In this document: one piece after another, positions 8,701-17,200 of the stretch
Layout of the letters: every line of letters starts with the position of its first letter
Numbering within the stretch: the stretch's first letter is position 1
Source of the DNA: Sulfitobacter litoralis
GTDB taxonomy: Bacteria; Pseudomonadota; Alphaproteobacteria; Rhodobacterales; Rhodobacteraceae
Length of the DNA: 38,714 nt
Assembly (NCBI RefSeq): GCF_900103185.1
Contig: NZ_FNJD01000027.1
Span: 1-38,714, forward strand
Reading direction: 5' to 3'
Program-made: the position numbers and the translations under genes
Notes under the pieces: generated by a model
What the model saw: only the letters and a program-made list of their open reading frames with translations
Told to the model about the DNA's origin: nothing
Databases searched by the model: none

Positions 8701-9432
8701 TCAGCCGCGTTTGGTCGCGAAAATCTTTCTCATGACGGCGTCGAACTCGTTCCACGAAATGACTGCCTTGTTGCCGGCATAGCCGTGATAATAGGACCGC
8801 CCGCTCGCCGTGGGAAACCCGGCCCAGATGCGCGCAAGGTTCTCCATGAACCGGTGACGGCTGATCTCGCCCTTCTTAAACGAGACAAAACCCGCATCGG
8901 CCAAGAGAATATCTGCCAGCCCGTCCTGCAGCTTTGGCGTAAAGCGGTCGTTTTTGCTAAGCCCTGCCTGACGCACAAGGCTGCGCAAGGTGGCTGGTAT
9001 GAACTGATACCGCCCAATGGCGTGTTGCTGTCCGGGTGTGCGGTCAATCCAGCGATAGATTTCGCCGATGGTCATCTGTGTCGGGCGCTGCGGCGGCAGG
9101 CGCTTGGCCCCGTATTGCACGGCGTCGTACCCTTTAGGGCCGGCCTCGGCCCAAGCAATGAGGCTTTTGAGGTCAGCCGCCGTGCTGATACCACTGAACG
9201 CCTGAAAGGACCGGCTGCGGCTGCTGATGGTAGTCGTGCGGGCCTGCACCTTGGGCTGGACCTTGGGACGCAGTTTGATCTGCCCCTGTCCGGCGGATTG
9301 CATAACGTTGAACGAAATATCGCTTTGCATGGCTGACCGGGTGCCCGAGAGGCTGAAACTATCAGCGCTGGCAGCGGTGGCGGCCATCAGTGCGGCCGTG
9401 GCAAGAATTGGCAGTGTGTGTGTAACTTTCAT
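8701..9432 (-). CDS. Secreted lysozyme-like (muramidase) protein
   Basis: 243 residues from the ATG at 9432, chosen because GGGGGAAG sits 6 bases upstream; a TTG 12 bases earlier is less likely. Signal peptide at residues 1-23 (ends ATAASA), so exported. Residues 24-85 are a low-complexity Ser/Gln/Lys linker. The rest resembles phage-lambda-type endolysin/GH104 muramidases: LIAWAEAG with candidate catalytic E96, then HAIGRYQFIPATL, PKLQDGLADILL and ARIWAGFP, matching the SEG/GRYQ/SQD/IWASLP order of that fold. It would cut peptidoglycan in the periplasm. No holin, spanin or other phage genes are nearby. The reaction type (hydrolase or lytic transglycosylase) is uncertain. Confidence 0.75.
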   Translation of the reverse strand: MKVTHTLPILATAALMAATAASADSFSLSGTRSAMQSDISFNVMQSAGQGQIKLRPKVQPKVQARTTTISSRSRSFQAFSGISTAADLKSLIAWAEAGPKGYDAVQYGAKRLPPQRPTQMTIGEIYRWIDRTPGQQHAIGRYQFIPATLRSLVRQAGLSKNDRFTPKLQDGLADILLADAGFVSFKKGEISRHRFMENLARIWAGFPTASGRSYYHGYAGNKAVISWNEFDAVMRKIFATKRG

Positions 9433-9828
9433 GTCTTCCCCCAAGATAAAAAATCGTCATGGACCTATCGTGACCGCTGACGGCTGCGCTTTCATTTGCG
9501 CAAGCAGGGGGGTCGGGGGCATCGACGGATAGGGGGCAGTATCTTTTGGGATAGAGAGCTATGCCGCCGTGCGGTTGCCCCCTTCGTTCAGACGGAACTT
9601 AGCGGCGCGATAGGTCAAAGCATCTGCCGCAAGCGCCTAAGCATCGGCACAGGGGATTCGCGGTAAATCGGGGTAAAAACGTATAGCCGATGCCCCACCA
9701 ATGGGCGTCAACCCCGCATTCAGGATCTAAACCACGATATTCATTGCTTAATCCGACCCGTCACGGTGGCCGTTTTGTCGGAGTTGCGCTATGTTCGGTC
9801 GCATATACTTTAGAATGGAGTGCATCTC
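9433..9828. other. Divergent intergenic region, no gene
   Basis: About 400 bases between the divergent lysozyme-like and BCCT genes, with no convincing ORF. It holds a perfect 8-base inverted repeat, GCATCGGC (9641-9648) and GCCGATGC (9686-9693), around 37 bases, and a TATACT at 9804-9809 that could be a -10 element for the BCCT gene, though I see no good -35 at normal spacing. Confidence 0.5.
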
Positions 9829-11472
9829 ATGACGGATGAAACGTCGCCGGGTATCCCGACACCCGACGGGGCCGCTGCCGTAATCGACACCGATTACGAA
9901 ATTGGCCAAGACAACAAAGAAGGCAGCGTCGGGCCCTTCGGCTTTGACATTCACAACCCGGTCTTTGCGATCTCGGGCGTGTTCATCATCGCCTTTGTTT
10001 TCTACACGCTCGCCCTGCCCGAACACTCGGGCGCATTGTTCACTTGGCTGTTTTCGTCAGTGACAAAGGGCTTTGACTGGTTCTTTATCTCTGCCGGCAA
10101 CGTGTTTGTAATTTTCTGCCTGATGCTGATCGTCACGCCTTTGGGTCGTGTGCGTCTTGGCGGTGCGGATGCGACCCCCGACTATACGTACCTTGGGTGG
10201 TTCTCGATGCTGTTCGCGGCCGGCATGGGCATCGGTCTGATGTTCTATGGCGTCTCTGAACCGCTGTCGCATTTCTCAAGCTCCATGGGCGGCACTGCTG
10301 TTGGCGAAGACGGCCTGCGCACCGATTGGGCACCTTTGGGCGCGGCCGCGGGCGATCAAGCCGAAGCGGTGCGTCTGGGTATGGCGGCCACGATCTACCA
10401 CTGGGGTCTGCACCCTTGGGCGATCTATGCCGTTGTCGGGCTGGCGCTGGCGCTGTTCAGCTATAACAAGGGTCTTCCTCTGACCATCCGCTCTGCGTTT
10501 TACCCGATCCTGGGCGAACGTGTTTGGGGCTGGCCGGGTCACCTGATCGACATTCTAGCGGTGTTTGCCACGCTCTTTGGCTTGGCGACGTCGCTGGGTC
10601 TCGGTGCAACACAAGCCAACGCGGGTCTGAACGAGCTCTTTGGCCTGCCAGTCGGCCCGACAGCTCAGGTTCTGTTGATTACCGGTATCACCGCGATTGC
10701 GACAGTCTCAGTGCTGCGCGGTTTGGACGGTGGTGTTAAAATCCTGTCCGAGATCAACATGGGTCTGGCGTTCCTGTTGCTGGTGTTTGTGCTTCTGGTG
10801 GGTCCGACATGGGCGATCCTGTCAACCTTTGGATCGTCCCTGCTGGCCTATGGTGAATACCTGCCTGCCCTGTCCAACCCGGTTGGCCGCGAAGACGTGA
10901 ACTTCATGCAAGGCTGGACGTCATTTTACTGGGCATGGTGGATCAGCTGGTCGCCTTTCGTGGGGATGTTTATCGCCCGCGTCAGCCGTGGCCGTTCGGT
11001 GCGCGAGTTCCTGACCTGCGTGCTGCTGATCCCAAGCGTGGTCTGCGTCCTGTGGATGAGCGTCTTTGGTGGCATGGCAATCGACCAGGTGATCAGCGAC
11101 GGTTACACCGCCGCACAAGAAGCAGAGCTGCCGCGCCAGTTGTTCGCGATGCTGGATGCGCTACCCCTCGCCGGGATCACATCGCTGATCGGCATTGTGC
11201 TGGTCATCGTGTTCTTTGTGACCTCGTCGGACTCCGGCTCGCTGGTGATCGACACGATCACGGCAGGCGGCAAAGTCGATGCGCCCGTGCCACAGCGTGT
11301 GTTCTGGTGCATCTTCGAAGGTGCGGTCGCGATCGTACTGCTGCTTTCGGCAGGCGGGCTCAAATCGTTGCAGTCGATGGTTATCTCGACCGGTTTGCCG
11401 TTTACCGTGGTTCTGCTGTTCTTGTGCTATGCCATCATTCGTGGCCTGCGCGACGAGATGAAGTCGCATTAA
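9829..11472 (+). CDS. BCCT family transporter (betaine-type)
   Basis: 547 residues from the ATG at 9829, preceded by GGAG; the upstream in-frame GTG at 9820 lacks spacing for it. Twelve hydrophobic segments. Family signatures: the Gly-rich AAGMGIGLMFYGVSEPL in the unwound helix, and the Trp-rich WTSFYWAWWISWSPFVGMFI followed by RVSRGRSVREF. The GMGIG form matches sodium-coupled betaine transporters rather than the carnitine exchanger form. Inner-membrane import of glycine betaine, choline or dimethylsulfoniopropionate is likely; the exact substrate cannot be read. The hydrophilic N-terminus is about 45 residues and the C-terminal tail is very short, unlike the long osmosensing tail of BetP, so osmotic activation of that kind is unlikely. 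Confidence 0.92.
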   Translation: MTDETSPGIPTPDGAAAVIDTDYEIGQDNKEGSVGPFGFDIHNPVFAISGVFIIAFVFYTLALPEHSGALFTWLFSSVTKGFDWFFISAGNVFVIFCLMLIVTPLGRVRLGGADATPDYTYLGWFSMLFAAGMGIGLMFYGVSEPLSHFSSSMGGTAVGEDGLRTDWAPLGAAAGDQAEAVRLGMAATIYHWGLHPWAIYAVVGLALALFSYNKGLPLTIRSAFYPILGERVWGWPGHLIDILAVFATLFGLATSLGLGATQANAGLNELFGLPVGPTAQVLLITGITAIATVSVLRGLDGGVKILSEINMGLAFLLLVFVLLVGPTWAILSTFGSSLLAYGEYLPALSNPVGREDVNFMQGWTSFYWAWWISWSPFVGMFIARVSRGRSVREFLTCVLLIPSVVCVLWMSVFGGMAIDQVISDGYTAAQEAELPRQLFAMLDALPLAGITSLIGIVLVIVFFVTSSDSGSLVIDTITAGGKVDAPVPQRVFWCIFEGAVAIVLLLSAGGLKSLQSMVISTGLPFTVVLLFLCYAIIRGLRDEMKSH

Positions 11473-11515
11473 CACCTGAACCTGATGCGTTCATTATCTG
11501 AGCGCCGACAATATC

Positions 11516-11553
11516 AATACCCCCCGTGGCCCTGCGCTGCGGGGGGTATTTTT
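11516..11553 (+). terminator. Rho-independent terminator after the BCCT gene
   Basis: An 11-base perfect stem, AATACCCCCCG (11516-11526) and CGGGGGGTATT (11540-11550), with a 13-base loop, followed by TTTG. The T's of the 3' arm and tail give the U-tract. It separates the BCCT gene from the iron region. Confidence 0.9.
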
Positions 11554-11601
11554 GTGCCCCGCTTCGGGACAATATCACTGGCACTCCTCCGTCCTCTATA
11601 T

Positions 11602-11648
11602 TCCGACTAAAACTGTCGGATTGACATACCCTATTAATTCGATCAGAT
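11602..11648 (+). promoter_or_regulatory. Palindromic iron-box-like operator and promoter of the hemP operon
   Basis: TCCGAC-TAAAACT-GTCGGA (11602-11620) is a perfect 6-base inverted repeat around 7 bases. A consensus -35 TTGACA begins at the next base (11621-11626) and a possible -10, TCAGAT, follows at 11643-11648 with 16 bases between. The 17 bases CCGACTAAAACTGTCGG agree at 14 positions with a second site at 19124-19140. The form (GAC-TAAAA-GTC type) resembles, from memory, the iron-responsive motif described for Rhodobacterales. Its place before hemP and a siderophore receptor supports an iron operator. Confidence 0.6.
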
Positions 11649-11717
11649 TTAGGACAATGTCTAGCCACCCCGCGCGCGATCACGGGGACGCCCGACACAT
11701 TTGATGTGAGGAGTCCC

Positions 11718-11843
11718 ATGATGATCCCAATTCCCAAAACGCATATTGCCGTGATCCGTCAGGTCTGCGCCAGCAGACCGCCTGATTTTGCGCGCCGCGT
11801 GCCGCCCCCCCTATTCACGCCAACCGAGAGAGCAGCCCTATGA
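11718..11843 (+). CDS. 41-codon leader ORF coupled to hemP
   Basis: Starts MMIPIPKTHIAVIRQV and ends PTERAAL; a strong ribosome site (GAGGAG) lies 5-6 bases before the first ATG. The last codons overlap the hemP start in an ATGA arrangement. The middle holds RRVPPPLF, a polyproline stretch of the kind that slows ribosomes. hemP itself has no obvious ribosome site of its own, so translation of this ORF probably carries ribosomes into hemP. It may be a leader peptide rather than a functional protein. No family recognised. Confidence 0.55.
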   Translation: MMIPIPKTHIAVIRQVCASRPPDFARRVPPPLFTPTERAAL

Positions 11844-12004
11844 CCTTTCACGCCCCCCCAAAGACCCAGACCCCGATGAACGCGCTTCCGACCTATTCCG
11901 CCCGCGACCTGACCGAAGGCGGAGATCTGGCGCAAATCGTGCTGGATACCCAGACCTACACGTTGCGGATCACGCGTGCTGGCAAGTTGATTCTGACCAA
12001 ATGA
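11840..12004 (+). CDS. hemP: Hemin uptake protein HemP-like
   Basis: 54 residues. The C-terminal half is the HemP family signature: LPTYSARDLTEGGD, then IVLDTQTYTLRITRAGKLIL and TK, with the strongly conserved LR-T-GKLILTK ending. HemP/HmuP proteins are small and are linked to iron-regulated heme uptake; in some rhizobia and Burkholderia HmuP acts as a regulator of the heme receptor gene rather than a transporter. The start is the ATG overlapping the leader ORF stop, and the stop overlaps the next gene's ATG. Being beside a siderophore receptor rather than a heme receptor is notable. Confidence 0.85.
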   Translation: MTFHAPPKTQTPMNALPTYSARDLTEGGDLAQIVLDTQTYTLRITRAGKLILTK

Positions 12005-12477
12005 GGGATGCACATCAGCACCCCGGCGGTGCGCCGGTAGGGTTTATCACAGAGCTAGACAGCCTTCAGGCGGCGTCGGTTATCTATTTGCGGATGTGGT
12101 GTGACGGGCCCGATGCGCAGGAAAAAGTCGGCAGCGATCTGGCCAGCGTTCTGGGTAACACCAGCGGGTCCAAGGCGCGCGCCACGTTTGAACAGCTCTG
12201 CTCGCTTTGTGCGCGGTTCGGTCGCCGTCCTTTGATGCGCCACTCTGTGACATGCAAATGTCTTGGCGCTGATGAATCCTGCTTTGCGCATTTCATCGCC
12301 ACAGCCACCGAGGGCCAGCGCGAAGATGCAATGCTGATCGCAACCCTGCTGGTACGCGCGGATATGGCCCCGCTGGTGGCATCGCTTGCGGCTGATTTTG
12401 GCCTCGCGCTCAAGCGGATGCACCTGAGTGCGCCACGCGACATCGCCCGGAGTGAAGCAGCACGAACGCTGCATTGA
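12001..12477 (+). CDS. Unknown six-cysteine protein coupled to hemP
   Basis: 158 residues, starting at the ATG that overlaps the hemP stop (ATGA). Cysteines at 34, 67, 70, 85, 87 and 94 include a CxxC (CSLC) and a CxC (CKC), the latter in HSVTCKCLGADESC, a pattern suited to binding a metal, an iron-sulfur cluster or zinc. The second half is mostly helical (AMLIATLLVRADMAPLVASL) without a long enough hydrophobic run to be a membrane segment. No signal peptide, so probably cytosolic. I do not recognise a named family. Its coupling to hemP and position before a siderophore receptor suggest a role in iron or heme handling or regulation; this is inference. Confidence 0.75.
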   Translation: MRDAHQHPGGAPVGFITELDSLQAASVIYLRMWCDGPDAQEKVGSDLASVLGNTSGSKARATFEQLCSLCARFGRRPLMRHSVTCKCLGADESCFAHFIATATEGQREDAMLIATLLVRADMAPLVASLAADFGLALKRMHLSAPRDIARSEAARTLH

Positions 12478-12663
12478 TCAACGCAGGCCTGCGCCTTTCG
12501 CCGCAAAACGTGCAGGGCGGCAACCCATAAAAAATTTCATAAGGCGACTGAACTTTAATACTTGATTGTTTTAATCGGCTTTAGTACCCCGCCCCATAAC
12601 AGGTAGCCAATCGTCGTGACCAGCCCCCTAAAAGCAGCCCGAATGGGCAATGACGAGGGCGAT

Positions 12664-15090
12664 ATGACACAGATGAAAACACCCCACAGCTTGCGGGGCC
12701 ATACGGCCAGCCGCAGCATCGGCATGATGACGGCCGCCGCCATCGGCGCAACGTCTCCTGCAGCACTTTATGCGCAATCCAGCGACGAGCCGCTGCTGCT
12801 TCCCGGGATCGAGGTTGAAACCTCAGAGCCGCAGGCTGCCAAGCCCAAGCCACAACCCGCCAAGAAACGCGCCGCGGCGGCCCCTGCCCCCCGCGCGACA
12901 CCGGCACCCGCCCCTGCACCTGTCGTGGCCGAGGCCCCCGTTGCAGCCGCCCCCGCCGCGCCCGTCGCTGGCGAGAATGGCTTGTCGCCCTACGCCAACC
13001 CCGAAGCCGGATATCAGGCCGTTCAATCGGGCAACTCGCTGCTGACGCAACCGCTGGTGGATACACCGCGCACCGTCACCGCAGTCACCCAGGAAGTGCT
13101 GCGCGACAAGAACGCGACATCGGTGCGTGAACTCGCCCGTACCACCCCCGGCATCACATTGGGCACCGGCGAAGGCGGCAACGCATTCGGCGACGTTCTG
13201 TTCATCCGCGGCTTCCGGTCCTCTAACGACGTCTTCATCGACGGCGTGCGTGATTCCGGTGTCGCCGTGCGCGAAACATTCATGGCCGAACAGGTCGAGA
13301 TCACCAAAGGCCCGTCCGGCTCCATCGGTGGGCGCTCGACCACCGGCGGCGCGGTCAATCTGGTGACCAAAAAGGCGCAGGACACGGACTTTGTCAAAAC
13401 CACCACGACCTTTGGCACCGCCGATCTGGCGCGTCAGGAAGTCGACTGGAACAAGGTCTGGAACGACCGCTTCAAGACCCGCATCGGTGCCGTCGCCCAA
13501 GTCAGTGACGTTGCCGGCCGCGACGGTAGCAAAGACGACCGTCTGGGTCTGTCCATCGCTGCCGAATACGAAGCGACCGACCGTCTGACACTGGATTTCG
13601 AAGCCTACCAGCTGCAGATGAAGCAGATGCCCGACTGGGGCGTTCCATGGGATGGCACCAACAACGTGCCCTTCACCGAATCCGCTGCAGGCCGTCCGAC
13701 GCTGGACCGCGACACCTTCTACGGCAACCCCGACCGCGACTTCCACGATGCGACACAAAGCGTCGCCACATTCGGCGCGACCTTTGAAATCACACCGGGC
13801 ATGACCTTCACCAACCGATCGCGTCTGAGCCGGACCGAGAACGACTATATCGTGTCGGCGCCTGAGCGCCCTGACACCTCGGATGCCGATCCGCAGAACT
13901 GGACGCTGACCGCCTCTCCTAAAAGCCGGTATCAGGTCAACGAAGTGGCGTCGAACACCAGCGAGCTTTCCTTTGGTTTCAACACCGGCTCGGCGCGCCA
14001 TGACATGATCGCGGGCTTCGCGCTTTCGCGTGAAGAGATCAGCCAGCGTGGCTATGTCGGGCTGTCCTCCGAAGTGGGTGGCGGCACAGCCGAAGACCGT
14101 CTTGAAGGGTGCTCCGTCGCGATCTACAACCCCGACACCAGCGGCTGTTCCACAGCGACACCGGTGCGCAGCGCAGATGCGACGCTGACCGATGTCACCA
14201 CACGGTCGCTGTACCTGAACGACACGATCACCTTTAACCCGAAGTGGCAGCTGAACCTTGGTGCCCGTCTGGATGATTACAGCGTCAGCCGGACCAGCAC
14301 CCAAGCCGGTGCTGAAACGCTGTCGCGCGATGACACCTTGTTCAACTGGAACGCCGGTGTTGTCTGGAAGCCACGTGAGAACGGGTCGGTCTACCTGTCC
14401 TATGCCACCTCCTCCAACCCTGTCGGGGATGAACTGGACGCAGGTGGCGGTAGCTATAACGGGATCGATTCCTCGAACCTTCTGCTTGAGCCCGAAGAAA
14501 ACACCGCGATCGAACTGGGCACGAAATGGCAGTTCGGCAACCTGACCGCCACCGCTGCGCTGTTCCAGACCACCAAGGACAACGCCCGTGAAAGCACAGG
14601 CGGCCGCGGCTCCCCTGTTGTGACCACCGCGACCGGTGAATACCGCGTCCGCGGGATCGAACTGGGCTTTGGCGGCAACATCACCGAAAAGCTGAGCCTC
14701 TTCGGCGGTGCGACCCTGATGGACAGCGAAGTGCTGAAAAGCAGCAACCCCGACAACGTTGGCGAAGAGTTCGCGAATATCGCGCACGAGCAGTTCAACG
14801 TACTGGCCCGTTACGACTATAACGACCAGTGGAGCTTTGGCGGTCAAGCCACATGGCGCGGCAGCGTTCAGGGCGGCGCATTCGCGGCCACCAACGGCAA
14901 CGAGCTGCCGAGCTACTGGCGCTTTGACCTGATGGCGGATTACCACATCACGGATGATGCCTCGGTCAACTTCCGCATCGATAACGTGCTGGACGAAACC
15001 TACTATGACGCGCTGTACCGCTCCGGCACGCCGTTCGTCTATGTGGCACCGGGTCGCTCTGCGTCCATCTCTGTCAGCATGAAGTTCTAA
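12664..15090 (+). CDS. TonB-dependent siderophore receptor (catecholate type)
   Basis: 808 residues from the ATG at 12664 (GAGGGC upstream); in-frame ATGs at 12643 and 12676 are alternatives. Signal peptide to about residue 37 (ending LYA). A TonB-box-like LPGIEVET at 47-54 is followed by an unusual Ala/Pro/Lys-rich linker at about 57-103. Plug domain from about 110: [37 protein letters not shown] and VEITKGPSG...GGAVNLVTK. Then a 22-strand barrel ending in the terminal Phe (SISVSMKF). Two cysteines in a predicted loop (EGCSV and SGCST) could form a disulfide. Resembles the Fiu/PiuA/FcuA group importing ferric catecholates. The piuC gene after it supports this. The gap to the hemP group is 186 bases. 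Confidence 0.92.
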   Translation: MTQMKTPHSLRGHTASRSIGMMTAAAIGATSPAALYAQSSDEPLLLPGIEVETSEPQAAKPKPQPAKKRAAAAPAPRATPAPAPAPVVAEAPVAAAPAAPVAGENGLSPYANPEAGYQAVQSGNSLLTQPLVDTPRTVTAVTQEVLRDKNATSVRELARTTPGITLGTGEGGNAFGDVLFIRGFRSSNDVFIDGVRDSGVAVRETFMAEQVEITKGPSGSIGGRSTTGGAVNLVTKKAQDTDFVKTTTTFGTADLARQEVDWNKVWNDRFKTRIGAVAQVSDVAGRDGSKDDRLGLSIAAEYEATDRLTLDFEAYQLQMKQMPDWGVPWDGTNNVPFTESAAGRPTLDRDTFYGNPDRDFHDATQSVATFGATFEITPGMTFTNRSRLSRTENDYIVSAPERPDTSDADPQNWTLTASPKSRYQVNEVASNTSELSFGFNTGSARHDMIAGFALSREEISQRGYVGLSSEVGGGTAEDRLEGCSVAIYNPDTSGCSTATPVRSADATLTDVTTRSLYLNDTITFNPKWQLNLGARLDDYSVSRTSTQAGAETLSRDDTLFNWNAGVVWKPRENGSVYLSYATSSNPVGDELDAGGGSYNGIDSSNLLLEPEENTAIELGTKWQFGNLTATAALFQTTKDNARESTGGRGSPVVTTATGEYRVRGIELGFGGNITEKLSLFGGATLMDSEVLKSSNPDNVGEEFANIAHEQFNVLARYDYNDQWSFGGQATWRGSVQGGAFAATNGNELPSYWRFDLMADYHITDDASVNFRIDNVLDETYYDALYRSGTPFVYVAPGRSASISVSMKF

Positions 15091-15102
15091 ACCACACACC
15101 AA

Positions 15103-15132
15103 GGCTGGCGGCGCAGACCCGCGCCGCCAGCC
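15103..15132 (+). promoter_or_regulatory. 12-base intercistronic hairpin after the receptor gene
   Basis: GGCTGGCGGCGC (15103-15114) pairs perfectly with GCGCCGCCAGCC (15121-15132) around a 6-base loop. It starts 12 bases after the receptor stop and ends 22 bases before piuC. There is no U-tract (GATCCCCTCG follows), so it is more likely a 3'-end stabiliser or partial transcription barrier than a full terminator. Confidence 0.75.
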
Positions 15133-15154
15133 GATCCCCTCGAAAGGATACACC

Positions 15155-15838
15155 ATGTTGCTCTGCGTCGAAAATATCCTGTCACCGCAGGAAGTTGCCC
15201 ACATTAGATCTGTCATTGAAACGGCCCAATGGGATGATGGTTGCAACACCGCCGGTGCGCAGTCGGCGCAAACCAAACGCAACCAGCAAATTCCCCTCGA
15301 CAGCCCCGTCCTGCCTGATCTGCAGACGCTGGTGCTCCAGCGGTTGATGGGCAACCCCACGTGGGTTTCCGCCGCCCTCCCGCTGCATGTCCTGCCCCCG
15401 ATGTTCAACCGTTACGAAGAGGCAGAGACCTTTGGCGTGCATGTCGACAATGCCATCCGCGTGAACCCGCAAACCGGCCAGCGCCTGCGGACCGATCTGT
15501 CGTGCACGCTGTTCCTGAATGATCCCGAAGACTATGACGGTGGCGAGCTGGTCATCGAAGACAATTACGGCACCCAATCGGTCAAGCTGCCTGCGGGGCA
15601 CTGTGTGCTCTACCCGTCGACCTCGCTGCATCAGGTCACGCCTGTCACCCGTGGTGCGCGTGTTGCATCGTTCTTCTGGGTGCAGTCGATGATCCGCGAC
15701 GGCGGCCAGCGCGAGATCCTTTTCGATCTGGATCAATCCATCCAAGAGCTGTCGGCCAGCGCGGGTCTGAACGACCCGACCGCTGTGCGCCTGACCGGCA
15801 TCTATCACAATCTCATCCGGCAATGGGCAGAGACCTAA
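15155..15838 (+). CDS. piuC: PiuC-type Fe(II)/2-oxoglutarate-dependent hydroxylase
   Basis: 227 residues, normal for PKHD-type hydroxylases (YbiX/PiuC). Begins [14 protein letters not shown]. The iron-binding triad is H96 and D98 in FGVHVDNAI and H159 in TSLHQV, with R169 in RGAR as the 2-oxoglutarate ligand. The segment [11 protein letters not shown] plus [13 protein letters not shown] is typical. Cytosolic. PiuC genes lie next to PiuA/Fiu-type receptors in pseudomonads and enterobacteria; the physiological substrate is not settled. AAAGGA precedes the ATG. It ends one base before exbB. Confidence 0.92.
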   Translation: MLLCVENILSPQEVAHIRSVIETAQWDDGCNTAGAQSAQTKRNQQIPLDSPVLPDLQTLVLQRLMGNPTWVSAALPLHVLPPMFNRYEEAETFGVHVDNAIRVNPQTGQRLRTDLSCTLFLNDPEDYDGGELVIEDNYGTQSVKLPAGHCVLYPSTSLHQVTPVTRGARVASFFWVQSMIRDGGQREILFDLDQSIQELSASAGLNDPTAVRLTGIYHNLIRQWAET

Positions 15839-15839
15839 C

Positions 15840-16703
15840 ATGAAATTTCCGAGTATCCTTCTGGCGGCTGTCCTTATCGCGACGCCGCAACTGGCCGCAG
15901 CCGACACCGCGTCGGTCAACATCGCGCTGATCACATGGGTCGATGAATGGATCGGGCCTACCCTATCCGACCCCATGCGCATTGCTGCGCAGCAGGGCGG
16001 CCATTCACCGCTGGCGATGTTCATGGGGGCCGATATCGTCGTGAAGGCGGTGATGTTCGGGCTGGCCATCGCCTCGGTTCTGGGCTGGGCCGTATGGGCG
16101 GGCAAAATCCTGCAGGTCAGCTGGGCCAATGCGCGGCTGCGCCGGTCTTACCGCAAGCTTGCCAAAGCAGGTGCCGTCAAAGGCGCGCAGGCGAAATCCT
16201 TTTCCGGCCCCATGCGCGCCATGATCCGCGCCGCTTTGGCTGAGATCGACATCTCGGACGGGTTGAACAAGGCGGGCATCAAGGAACGCGTCGCATCCGA
16301 GCTTTCGCGGATCGAGGCGGGGGCCGCGCGCTCGATGCAGTCGGGCGCGATGGTCCTCGGCTCCATCGGGTCGACAGCGCCGTTCATCGGGCTTTTCGGC
16401 ACGGTCTGGGGCATCATGAACAGCTTTATCGGCATCGCGGAAAGCGGCAGCACCAGCCTGACAGTTGTGGCCCCCGGTATCGCCGAAGCGCTACTGGCCA
16501 CCGCCATCGGTCTGGTCGCCGCGATCCCTGCCGTGCTGCTTTATAACCACATCACCCGCGTCGTCACCGGCTACCGCGCGCGTGTGGGGGATGCCGCGGC
16601 GCTGGTGGAACGCTGCTTGTCGCGCGATCTGGACCGCGCCGAGCGTATCACCGACGTGCCCCACACCACCGCTGATATCGCCACCAAACTGGCAGCGGAG
16701 TAA
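15840..16703 (+). CDS. exbB: TonB-system proton channel protein ExbB
   Basis: 287 residues. N-terminal signal-like segment (ends PQLAAAD), then three membrane segments: about 60-85, and the pair around AGAARSMQSGAMVLGSIGST and IAEALLATAIGLVAAIPAVLLYNHI. The motifs APFIGLFGTVWGIMNSF and VAPGIAEALLATAIGL are the MotA/TolQ/ExbB signature. With ExbD it uses the proton gradient to power TonB. The N-terminal extension before the first helix is typical of the longer ExbB type found in Pseudomonas and alphaproteobacteria. Confidence 0.95.
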   Translation: MKFPSILLAAVLIATPQLAAADTASVNIALITWVDEWIGPTLSDPMRIAAQQGGHSPLAMFMGADIVVKAVMFGLAIASVLGWAVWAGKILQVSWANARLRRSYRKLAKAGAVKGAQAKSFSGPMRAMIRAALAEIDISDGLNKAGIKERVASELSRIEAGAARSMQSGAMVLGSIGSTAPFIGLFGTVWGIMNSFIGIAESGSTSLTVVAPGIAEALLATAIGLVAAIPAVLLYNHITRVVTGYRARVGDAAALVERCLSRDLDRAERITDVPHTTADIATKLAAE

Positions 16704-16708
16704 CCCCC

Positions 16709-17200
16709 ATGGGCGTGCGACTTTCAGATGGCGGCGATGACCTAGCCCCGAACGCAGATATCAACATCACCCCGTTCATCGACGTGATGCTGGTGCTGCT
16801 GATCATTTTTATGGTGGCGGCCCCGCTGTCCACCGTGGACGTCAACGTGGAACTGCCGGTCGCCACCGGCACCCCCACGCCGCGCCCCGATGATCCGGTC
16901 TTTGTTACCATTCATCAGGACCTGAGCCTCAGTGTCGGCGAAGAGGATGTATCCTTGGGTGATCTCAACATGCGTCTTGGTATCCTGACCCGTCTGGATC
17001 TGGGCACGCGCATCTATATCAATGCTGATCGCTCTGTCCCTTATGGCGAAGTGATGGCGGTGATGAACCGCATGCGCAGCGAAGGCTATCTGAAGATCGG
17101 GCTGGTCGGGCTTGAGGAGGAGGGCGGTCCCGCGCCCGCTGCGGCTGGCGACCTTGCCACGTCTCCGCCTGCCGCCGCTTTGCAGGACGCACCCGAATGA
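16709..17200 (+). CDS. exbD: TonB-system protein ExbD
   Basis: 163 residues. One membrane helix near the N-terminus with the conserved Asp at residue 25 (NITPFIDVMLVLLIIFMV), the proton-carrying residue; then a periplasmic domain with TRIYINADRSVPYGEVMAVM and GYLKIGLVG. The C-terminal tail beyond the domain is an Ala/Pro-rich extension. It starts 5 bases after exbB and overlaps tonB by 4 bases. Confidence 0.95.
   Translation: MGVRLSDGGDDLAPNADINITPFIDVMLVLLIIFMVAAPLSTVDVNVELPVATGTPTPRPDDPVFVTIHQDLSLSVGEEDVSLGDLNMRLGILTRLDLGTRIYINADRSVPYGEVMAVMNRMRSEGYLKIGLVGLEEEGGPAPAAAGDLATSPPAAALQDAPE

Noticed and set aside
11788..12000. In-frame upstream extension of the six-cysteine protein
   Set aside because: The extension overlaps hemP in another frame; the ATG at 12001 overlapping the hemP stop is the natural start.
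12823..15408. 861-codon open frame antisense to the receptor gene
   Set aside because: It mirrors the receptor's codon pattern (third-position GC bias makes antisense frames stay open), has low-complexity Gly/Arg/Val content and no family resemblance.
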